5,342 nucleotides of DNA from Sphaerochaetaceae bacterium (GTDB lineage Bacteria; Spirochaetota; Spirochaetia; Sphaerochaetales; Sphaerochaetaceae). A program made the position numbers and the translations under genes. The notes beneath the pieces are model-generated. The model saw only the letters and a program-made list of their open reading frames with translations, made no database searches and was not told the origin of the DNA. The stretch's first letter is position 1; every line of letters begins with the position of its first letter. Below are positions 1-5,342 of the stretch, piece by piece. The stretch spans positions 1-5,342 of the forward strand of contig JALNVT010000173.1 of the NCBI GenBank assembly GCA_023231265.1, given 5' to 3'.

Positions 1-1209
1 AGACCAGTAGATCCAAATTCCGCTGATTACAAATTGAATACCATTGCAAAGAAAGCTTATACAGATGCAATGGAAGCTAAAAAAAATGGTGAGATGATTG
101 GTTGGTGTGCTTCTAACTTTCCAGTTGAAATACCTGAAACATTAGGATTACATGTTGTTTATCCTGAAAACCAAGCTGCTGCAATTGCCGCTCGTGGAGC
201 AGGTGAAAAGATGTGCAGTATCGCTGAAGCAGATGGTTACTGCAATGATGTATGTGCATATGCAAGAGTTAACTTTGCTTATGCAAAGATCAAATCTTGC
301 CCAGAGCAGGATGTTCCACTACCTGATTTTTTACTGTGTTCAAGCAACATCTGCAATATCATGATCAAATGGTATGAAAACCTTGCAGTGCAATTAGATA
401 TTCCAATGTTTATGATTGACTTCCCTTACAGCAATGAATTTGAAGTTACTGATGACAAACTGCAGTACATTGAAGATCAATTCTGGGATGTAGTTCATGG
501 ACTTGAAAAACTGACCGGTAAGAAATGGAGCGAAGAAAAATTCAAAGAAGTTCAAGACATTTCTGGACGTTCTTCAAGAGCTTGGATGAAAGCTTGTAAA
601 AAAGCTACATACAAACCTTCTCCTTTCAATGGTTTTGTTCTTTTGAACCACATGGCAGTTATGGTAACAGCTAGAGGTAAACTCGAAGCAGCTGAAGCTA
701 TGGAACAGTTATGCGATGAATGGGAAGAACTTCACAAAAAAGGTATTTCAACCTTCAGAGGCGAAGAGAAGGGTCGTATCATGTTTGAAGGAATCGCATG
801 TTGGCCTTGGTTGAGAGCTACAGGTCATGGTTTGAAAGATAACAATCTAAACATGGTTGCTACAGTTTATGCTGATGCTTTCAGTTATATCTATGATGAT
901 ATGAAGGGATTGTGCAGAGCTTATTCAAATGTTCCAAATTCAGTGAGTCTTGAAAGAGCTACTTCAAACAGAACTAAAATGTGTAAAGAAATTGGTGTTG
1001 ATGGAGTTTTGGTTCATACAAACCGTTCCTGTAAACTTTGGAGTGGATTCATGCCAGAGATGTCAAGAAGAATCAGTGATGAATGCGATATTCCTGTAGT
1101 AAGTTTTGATGGTGACCAAGCGGATCCAAGTTGTTTCTCTGAAGCACAGTATGAAACTCGAGTTCAAGGATTATCTGAACTTATTGAAGCAAACAAGGAG
1201 ACAAAATAA
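1..1209 (+). CDS. (R)-2-hydroxyacyl-CoA dehydratase alpha subunit (HadB/FldB type), 5' end outside window
   Basis: With its beta partner this subunit removes water from (R)-2-hydroxyacyl-CoA to give (E)-2-enoyl-CoA by a ketyl-radical mechanism at a [4Fe-4S] cluster in the cytoplasm. The frame is open from base 1, so the in-frame TTG at 34 is not the start; compared with the HadB sequence as I remember it, only a few N-terminal residues are missing. 402 residues are present, close to the roughly 408 of HadB and shorter than HgdA. Seen directly: WCASNFP at codons 35-41, whose Ser (112-114) matches the HadB active-site Ser37; VVYPEN, whose Glu (166-168) matches Glu55; and cysteines at 253-255, 352-354 (in SNICN) and 1030-1032 (in NRSCK), which match the three cluster ligands. 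Near the C-terminus is the family motif FDGDQADPSCFSEAQ. The stop overlaps the beta start by one base (TAATG). The family is very secure; the substrate is not determined. Confidence 0.95.
   Translation, partial: RPVDPNSADYKLNTIAKKAYTDAMEAKKNGEMIGWCASNFPVEIPETLGLHVVYPENQAAAIAARGAGEKMCSIAEADGYCNDVCAYARVNFAYAKIKSCPEQDVPLPDFLLCSSNICNIMIKWYENLAVQLDIPMFMIDFPYSNEFEVTDDKLQYIEDQFWDVVHGLEKLTGKKWSEEKFKEVQDISGRSSRAWMKACKKATYKPSPFNGFVLLNHMAVMVTARGKLEAAEAMEQLCDEWEELHKKGISTFRGEEKGRIMFEGIACWPWLRATGHGLKDNNLNMVATVYADAFSYIYDDMKGLCRAYSNVPNSVSLERATSNRTKMCKEIGVDGVLVHTNRSCKLWSGFMPEMSRRISDECDIPVVSFDGDQADPSCFSEAQYETRVQGLSELIEANKETK
1195..1200 (+). promoter_or_regulatory. Ribosome binding site of the beta-subunit gene
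   Basis: AAGGAG lies inside the last codons of the alpha gene, 8 bases before the ATG at 1209. With the one-base stop/start overlap (TAATG) this suggests translational coupling, which would favour equal amounts of the two subunits of a heterodimer. Confidence 0.8.
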
Positions 1210-2327
1210 TGAATAAAACAGAACTTTTTAAACCTTTTTATAATTTAGCTAACAACCCTAAAGAAATCAAAGATAGATATTTGAAAGAAGGGAAAAAAAT
1301 AGTTTTAGTAGCACCAGTTTATACTCCTGAAGAAATCGCACACTCAATGGGATTGGTTCCAATGGGTGCTTGGGGAGCTGATGTTGAGATCAATGATGCA
1401 AAAGAATACTTTCCAACATTCTATTGTTCAATAGCTCAGAGCTTATTGCAGTTGGGTATGAACAAAAAATACCAGGGTGTAAGTGCCGTTTTAATTCCAC
1501 ATCTATGTGATACTTTAAAATGTTTGGGACAGAACTGGAAAGCTGCTGTTGAAGATGTACCTTTCATTCCTGTTGCTTATCCTCAGAACAGAAAAGCTGA
1601 TTTTGGTATCAAATACACATACAAAGTTTATGAAAGTGTAATTGAAGCTCTAGAAAAAGCTACTGGTGAAAAATTTGATGAAGCAAAATTGAAAGATTCA
1701 ATCGAAGTTTACAATGCTCACAATGATGCAATGAGAAGATTTGCAGTTTTGTGTTCAAAACATAGTGATGTCTCTGCAACAGATAGATCAGCTGTATTTA
1801 AATCAGCTACTTTTGTTCTAAAAGAAGAGCACACCAAAATGGTAAATGATTTGATTGATGCAATCAGCAAAGAAGATGAAGTTTCCGATAAAACTAAAAT
1901 CTATACAACAGGAATTCTCGCTGATCAAAAAGCTTTCTTGGAAATTTTAGATAAGAACAATCTTCAGATTGTAGCTGATGATGTTGCTGCTGAAACCAGA
2001 CAGTACAGAACTGATGCTGAAGTTAAAGATGCAGCTCTTCAGAGCTTATCAGAAAAATGGGCAAATATGGATAACTGTTCTGTATTGTATGATCCAAAAT
2101 TGAATCGTGTTAATTACATAGTTGAACAGGCTAAAAAATATGATGCAAAAGGCATCTTGCTTGTTATGACTAAGTTCTGTGATCCAGAAGAATTTGATTA
2201 CCCTGCTATTAAAAAAGCTTGTGAAGAAGCAAATATGCCTTTGGTACAAGTTGAAGTTGATAGACAGACAAAAGAATATGGTCAAGCAGAAACTTTAATT
2301 GAAACATTCAAAGATATGCTGAATTAA
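1209..2327 (+). CDS. (R)-2-hydroxyacyl-CoA dehydratase beta subunit (HadC/FldC type)
   Basis: This is the second subunit of the heterodimeric dehydratase. In characterised relatives it carries its own [4Fe-4S] cluster, which is thought to relay the electron from the activator to the alpha cluster that binds substrate. The 372 residues agree with the usual length of about 370-375. Cysteines at the expected places are C73 (FYCSIAQS), C100 and C105 (PHLCDTLKCLGQNW) and C324 (TKFCDPEEFDYP); C73, one of the C100/C105 pair and C324 are the likely cluster ligands. The N-terminus (VAPVYTPEEIAHSMGLVPMG) resembles the CoA-binding fold of the alpha subunit, as expected for subunits from an ancient duplication. 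The ATG start is fixed by the AAGGAG 8 bases upstream and the one-base overlap with the alpha gene. The gene ends in a tandem TAATAA stop. Family secure; substrate unknown. Confidence 0.95.
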   Translation: MNKTELFKPFYNLANNPKEIKDRYLKEGKKIVLVAPVYTPEEIAHSMGLVPMGAWGADVEINDAKEYFPTFYCSIAQSLLQLGMNKKYQGVSAVLIPHLCDTLKCLGQNWKAAVEDVPFIPVAYPQNRKADFGIKYTYKVYESVIEALEKATGEKFDEAKLKDSIEVYNAHNDAMRRFAVLCSKHSDVSATDRSAVFKSATFVLKEEHTKMVNDLIDAISKEDEVSDKTKIYTTGILADQKAFLEILDKNNLQIVADDVAAETRQYRTDAEVKDAALQSLSEKWANMDNCSVLYDPKLNRVNYIVEQAKKYDAKGILLVMTKFCDPEEFDYPAIKKACEEANMPLVQVEVDRQTKEYGQAETLIETFKDMLN

Positions 2328-2328
2328 T

Positions 2329-2335
2329 AAAGGGA
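2329..2335 (+). promoter_or_regulatory. Ribosome binding site of the activator gene
   Basis: AAAGGGA sits 5 bases before the ATG at 2341, directly after the tandem stop of the beta gene. It is a weaker match to the anti-Shine-Dalgarno sequence than the sites of the beta and acyl-CoA dehydrogenase genes. That would fit an activator needed only in small, catalytic amounts; this reading is inference. Confidence 0.65.
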
Positions 2336-2340
2336 TATAC

Positions 2341-3126
2341 ATGTTTACACTAGGAATAGATATAGGCTCAACAACTTCTAAATGTGTAATTTTAGAAGAT
2401 GGAAAAAGAATAGTTACAAAGAATCTCGTCAAAAGAGGGACTGGAAGTGATGGACCAGATATTGCTGTCAAAAAAAGTTTGGAAGACGCAAAACTGAGTA
2501 TGGATGATATCTCCTGTATCATCTCTACAGGTTACGGAAGAAATAACTTTGCACAAGCAAATGGTAATAAAAGTGAATTGAGCTGTCATGCTAGAGGTGC
2601 TTTTTTTACTGATCCAGAAACAAAAACAATCATCGATATTGGCGGACAGGATGCTAAAGTAATCTTCTTGAATGAGAATGGAGTCATTAATAATTTTTTG
2701 ATGAATGATAAATGTGCTGCTGGTACAGGACGTTTTCTAGATGTTATGTCTGGTATATTGAATGTTGATATAAATGACTTAGGTGATTATGCATTAAAAT
2801 CAATGCATCCTATTACTATTTCTAGTACCTGTACGGTATTTGCGGAATCAGAGGTGATTTCGCAACTATCGAAGGGTGTGGACATACATGACCTTGTAGC
2901 TGGAATCTGCCAATCTGTAGCTTCTAGAACTGCCAATCTTGCTAAAAGAGGCAAAATAAGTTCAAAGATTTACATGTCTGGTGGAGTGGCCTTGAATAAA
3001 GGCGTACGTAAAGCGTTGAGTCAAGAATTGAATGATGAAATTAATTTCAACCCAGATGCTCAATTTATGGGTGCATTGGGAGCTTCTTTACTTGCTTATG
3101 AAAGCTTGAAAAAAAATTTAAATTAA
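2341..3126 (+). CDS. 2-hydroxyacyl-CoA dehydratase activator (archerase), HadI/FldI/HgdC type
   Basis: This is an ATP-dependent one-electron donor. The homodimer holds one [4Fe-4S] cluster between its subunits, takes an electron from ferredoxin or flavodoxin, and on ATP hydrolysis passes it to the dehydratase to start many turnovers. The 261 residues match HgdC (about 260). Motifs of the acetate-kinase/Hsp70/actin (ASKHA) fold appear in order: phosphate-1 loop GIDIGSTTSK at residues 5-14; STGYGRNNF at 62-70; phosphate-2 loop IDIGGQDAKV at 98-107; signature NDKCAAGTGRFLD at 122-134; SSTCTVFAESEV at 161-172; and adenosine motif MSGGVALNKGV at 212-222. Cys125 and Cys164 are the two cluster ligands per monomer. 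It starts 13 bases after the beta stop, so it is almost certainly in the same transcript. In the known had and fld loci, as I recall them, the activator precedes the dehydratase genes; here it follows them. Confidence 0.96.
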   Translation: MFTLGIDIGSTTSKCVILEDGKRIVTKNLVKRGTGSDGPDIAVKKSLEDAKLSMDDISCIISTGYGRNNFAQANGNKSELSCHARGAFFTDPETKTIIDIGGQDAKVIFLNENGVINNFLMNDKCAAGTGRFLDVMSGILNVDINDLGDYALKSMHPITISSTCTVFAESEVISQLSKGVDIHDLVAGICQSVASRTANLAKRGKISSKIYMSGGVALNKGVRKALSQELNDEINFNPDAQFMGALGASLLAYESLKKNLN

Positions 3127-3130
3127 ATTT

Positions 3131-3144
3131 GGGAGATCAATATT
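3131..3144 (+). promoter_or_regulatory. Ribosome binding site and probable ATT start of the ligase gene
   Basis: GGGAG at 3131-3135 is followed after 6 bases by ATT at 3142-3144, in frame with the ligase. No ATG, GTG or TTG occurs in this frame between the activator stop and 3334. Starting at ATT gives (M)NNSTISSLLKLRTQESPNK, which is what an acyl-CoA ligase N-terminus looks like. A start at the TTG at 3334 would delete about 64 conserved residues. AUU initiation is known (infC) but rare, so a mutated or misread ATG is equally possible. Confidence 0.55.
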
Positions 3145-4700
3145 AATAATTCAACAATATCATCTCTTCTGAAGCTGAGGACTCAAGAATCACCAAATAA
3201 GGTCATAATCATTGAAAAAGAAAGAAAGGTCACTTGGAAAGAACTGACTGCACTATCGAATTATGCTGCATCTCAATTTATTGATGCAGGAATTCGAAAG
3301 AACTCTCATGTAGGTCTTTTCTGTGCCAATTCTTTGGAATGGATAGTATCATATTTGGCTCTGACAAGAATTGGAGCATTGCCTGTACTTATCAACTATA
3401 ATTACAAAAGTATTGAATTGAAAGATATAACTTGCTATGCCGATTTAGAGTTTTTACTTTATGGAGATGGTTACAAAAAAATAAAATACATTGATTTGAT
3501 TGATTCAATCAATTTTGAGCAAATACCAAATTTTAAAGCTTGTTTTGATATTGGCGAAAAAAGATTCAGATGTTGGATGAACAATTATAAAGATTTTGAT
3601 CCATCCTACTATTCTATTATAGATTCAAATATCGACACTCATGACAATCTCAATATGATTTTCACTTCAGGGACAACTTCCAAAGTGAAAGGAGTTGTAT
3701 TGACTCATTATCAGATGTTGAATATTTCGAACTTACAGATTGAATCTTTGAGATGGACTGAAGAGGATGTAGTTTGCTTGCCTTTACCTTTTTTCCATTG
3801 CTTTGGTCTGTCATGCGGTTTGCTAGCAAGTTTGAATAAAAACTTACAGCTGTGCCTCACTTCAACCCGTTCACTTCCAATTCTTCAAACAATTGAAAAG
3901 TACAGATGTACTGTACTAAACGGAGTTCCTTCAATGTACAAATCTTTGATGAATAACAAAGATTTTGATTCATTTGATCTGACAAGTTTGAAGTCAGGAA
4001 TCATAGCAGGTGAGTGTGTGAGCCCAAAGAATTTTAAAGAAATCAGTGAGAGATGTCATCTTCCATATCTTCAGCAATCATATGGCCAGACTGAAACATC
4101 TCCGGCAATTACATTTACTGAATATGGTGATCCTGTGAGTCTCAGAGGTAGATCTGTAGGAAAGGTGATTGATGGACTTGAGTTGAAATTTTTGACAATG
4201 ATATGCAATGCGAGGTCGCAAGTGGAGTTGTTGGAGAGATTCAGGTTAAAGGATTCAATGTCTTAAAAAATGGTTATTACAACCTGAAAGAAGAGAATGT
4301 CTCTTTGTACACCAAAGACAATTGGCTCAGAACAGGTGATGCAGGATATCTTGATGAGAATAGCTATCTGTTCTTAACAGGTAGATTTAAAGAGATGATT
4401 ATAAAGAATGGTGAGAACATCTGCCCAAGTGAGATAGAGAACATCATTTTAAATTTTCATGGAATCCAGCAGGTCAAAGTATTGGGTATATGTGATGACT
4501 TCTCAGGTGAGGCAATAGCTGCTGTATACAGAAGCAAGAGCGCTAAAATTGAACAAGAATTAATTGAATTTGTGAAACAGCATTTAGCAGATTATAAGGT
4601 ACCAAAATACTTTATAAGGCTTGAAGATTTTCCTGCCCTGGAAAATGGAAAAATAGATACAAAAAAAATTAAACAGATAATTTTGAACAAATTAATGTAA
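3142..4700 (+). pseudogene. Acyl-CoA ligase (AMP-forming, ANL superfamily, CaiC-like), frameshifted and lacking a standard start
   Basis: An intact enzyme of this family would activate a carboxylic acid with ATP to an acyl-adenylate and then to acyl-CoA, supplying substrate for the dehydratase or acyl-CoA dehydrogenase. Homology is continuous from about 3142 but changes from frame 1 to frame 3 at the T run 4189-4193. Unsuppressed, frame 1 ends at 4266 after 31 unrelated codons or fewer. Adding one T gives 1560 bases, 519 residues, a normal length, and residues K-F-F-D-N-D at the join. In repaired numbering: P-loop TSGTTSKVKG at 175-184, FHCFG soon after, YGQTE at 314-318, TGD at 398-400, hinge GRFKE at 414-418, KNGENICPSEIE, and the catalytic lysine of the C-terminal domain, Lys504 in NGKID. 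All key motifs survive, so any inactivation is recent, or the shift is a sequence error or is suppressed. The frame 1 piece alone lacks TGD, hinge and lysine and should be inactive. The TTS in place of TTG in the P-loop is shared with CaiC as I remember it. Confidence 0.75.
4186..4194 (+). other. Frameshift site (AAATTTTTG) in the ligase gene
   Basis: Before this site the ligase reads in frame 1 (...GLELKF); after it, conserved sequence continues in frame 3 (DNDMQCEVASGVVGEI). Three A are followed by five T; a sixth T would restore one open frame. This is a typical place for a slippage deletion or a homopolymer sequencing error. It can be read as a -1 shift on A TTT TTG, but this is not a canonical X XXY YYZ slippery heptamer. 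Confidence 0.8.
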
Positions 4701-4704
4701 GGAG
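4699..4704 (+). promoter_or_regulatory. Ribosome binding site of the acyl-CoA dehydrogenase gene
   Basis: AAGGAG begins within the TAA stop of the ligase gene and lies 6 bases before the ATG at 4711. It is the strongest site in the window. It should allow translation of the dehydrogenase even if ribosomes on the frameshifted ligase terminate at 4266. Confidence 0.85.
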
Positions 4705-4710
4705 AAATCA

Positions 4711-5342
4711 ATGGAGTTAAACCAACAGCAAAAGCTAATTAAGAAATTGGCTAAAGAGTTTGCTGAGAAAGAATTTACTAAGGATATTCTTGATGAAATC
4801 GAAGAGACCTGTGTTTTCCCAATGGACCTATACAAGAAGATGGGTGATTGTGGATTCCTTGGAATTAAGATGCCAGTTGATGCTGGTGGAGCTGGAGGCG
4901 ATACAGTAAGTTACGTAGCAGTTATGGAAGAGATCACAAGAGTCAGTCCAATAGCAAGTATCTACGTTTCTAGTGCCAATTCCCTTGGTAGTGGTCCTTT
5001 ATTGTTATCAGGTACAAAAGAACAGAAAGATAAGTATTTGAAACCACTTGCTAGAGGTGAGAAATACATGTCATTCGCTTTGACAGAACCAGGTGCTGGT
5101 AGTGATGCAGGTAGCATGACAACTTCAGCTGTTAAAGACAATGAAGATTGGATTTTAAATGGTAGAAAAACATTTATCACAGGTGCTCCAATTGCTGATT
5201 TTGCTATTGTATATGCAAAAACTGATCCTTCAAAAAGAAACCGCGGAATAACTGCTTTCATCGTAGAGATGGATCAAGAAGGTGTTCAATGTGGTAAAGC
5301 TGAAGCTAAAATGGGTCTTCACGGCTGTGCTACTTCTGATAT
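4711..5342 (+). CDS. Acyl-CoA dehydrogenase, N-terminal 210 residues (3' end outside window)
   Basis: This is an FAD enzyme of the short/medium-chain acyl-CoA dehydrogenase family. In fermentation loci of this kind it acts with electron-transfer flavoprotein to reduce the 2-enoyl-CoA made by the dehydratase (AcdB/AcdA in the had and fld systems), often with electron bifurcation to ferredoxin. Seen directly: the helical N-terminal domain with KKMGDCGFLGIKMPVDAGG at about residues 42-60, the family signature FALTEPGAGSD at 122-132, and the start of the beta domain with GRKTFITGAPIADFAIVYAK at 151-170. The usual ITNG at FAD/substrate contact is ITGA here. The frame is open to the window edge; the catalytic glutamate and C-terminal helical domain lie beyond it, so completeness and substrate range cannot be judged. 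The ATG is chosen from the AAGGAG 6 bases upstream. etfB and etfA genes would be expected downstream. Confidence 0.93.
   Translation, partial: MELNQQQKLIKKLAKEFAEKEFTKDILDEIEETCVFPMDLYKKMGDCGFLGIKMPVDAGGAGGDTVSYVAVMEEITRVSPIASIYVSSANSLGSGPLLLSGTKEQKDKYLKPLARGEKYMSFALTEPGAGSDAGSMTTSAVKDNEDWILNGRKTFITGAPIADFAIVYAKTDPSKRNRGITAFIVEMDQEGVQCGKAEAKMGLHGCATSD

Noticed and set aside
34..36. TTG as the start of the alpha subunit gene
   Set aside because: The frame is open to base 1 and the 11 preceding codons align with the N-terminal region of HadB; the true start lies before the window.
152..364. 70-codon forward frame within the alpha subunit gene
   Set aside because: It is a second reading frame of a clearly conserved gene with no ribosome binding site or domain.
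2049..2589. Reverse-strand open frames at 2049-2285, 2295-2522 and 2392-2589
   Set aside because: They are antisense to the beta and activator genes, and their low-complexity Phe/Ile/Ser-rich content is the complement of AT-rich coding sequence.
3334..3336. TTG as the start of the ligase gene
   Set aside because: It falls inside conserved sequence (FCANSLEWIVSYLALTRIG), has no ribosome binding site, and would remove about 64 family-like residues.
4186..4220. Programmed -1 ribosomal frameshifting with a downstream hairpin (TGCG/CGCA around 4209-4220)
   Set aside because: A TTT TTG is not a canonical slippery heptamer, the stem is only 4-5 base pairs and about 15 bases away, and no upstream Shine-Dalgarno-like stimulator is seen. 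Kept only as a minor option in the frameshift finding.
4203..4700. A separate 165-residue gene starting at the ATG at 4203
   Set aside because: Its content is exactly the remainder of the ligase (TGD, hinge and catalytic lysine motifs), there is no ribosome binding site before the ATG, and homology extends upstream of it in the same frame to the T run.
4962..5261. Reverse-strand open frame of 99 codons inside the acyl-CoA dehydrogenase
   Set aside because: It lies opposite a strongly conserved coding region, shows no recognisable domain, and no convincing ribosome binding site was noted; a shadow frame.
1..5342. A wholly new biological system
   Set aside because: Every gene belongs to a known family, and together they form a recognisable 2-hydroxyacyl-CoA dehydratase fermentation pathway; only the arrangement and the ligase defects are unusual.

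Overview
The window is an AT-rich stretch with five genes on the + strand, separated by at most about 15 bases. Good AGGAG-type ribosome binding sites precede the genes. Codon use (AGA arginine, many A/T third positions) and gene content fit a strictly anaerobic, amino-acid-fermenting Firmicute of the Clostridia type. This placement is inference; no species can be named from the sequence alone.

Layout: (1) 1-1209, alpha subunit of a radical [4Fe-4S] (R)-2-hydroxyacyl-CoA dehydratase, cut at its 5' end by the window edge; (2) 1209-2327, its beta subunit, overlapping the alpha gene by one base; (3) 2341-3126, the ATP-dependent activator (archerase) that injects the starting electron; (4) about 3142-4700, an acyl-CoA ligase (AMP-forming, ANL superfamily) that has no conventional start codon and is split by a one-base frameshift in a T run near 4189-4193; (5) 4711 to the window end, the N-terminal 210 residues of an acyl-CoA dehydrogenase. 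There is no gene-free stretch over 300 bases, and I see no RNA gene, mobile element, CRISPR array or terminator.

Together the genes encode most of the reductive branch of Stickland-type amino-acid fermentation. A 2-hydroxy acid (or its enoate) is attached to CoA, the dehydratase removes water to give the 2-enoyl-CoA, and the acyl-CoA dehydrogenase would reduce this to the saturated acyl-CoA. The alpha subunit matches the 2-hydroxyisocaproyl-CoA/phenyllactyl-CoA dehydratase (Had/Fld) type more than the longer 2-hydroxyglutaryl type. The exact substrate (leucine-, phenylalanine-, tryptophan- or alanine-derived) cannot be read from this sequence.

The system is a recognisable variant of a known pathway rather than a new one. 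The points most worth a second look are the two defects in the ligase gene (ATT in the start position and a homopolymer frameshift), which suggest gene decay, phase variation, unusual translation or sequence error. Also of note is the gene order: the activator follows the dehydratase genes, and an ATP-dependent ligase sits where the well-known loci rely on a CoA-transferase.
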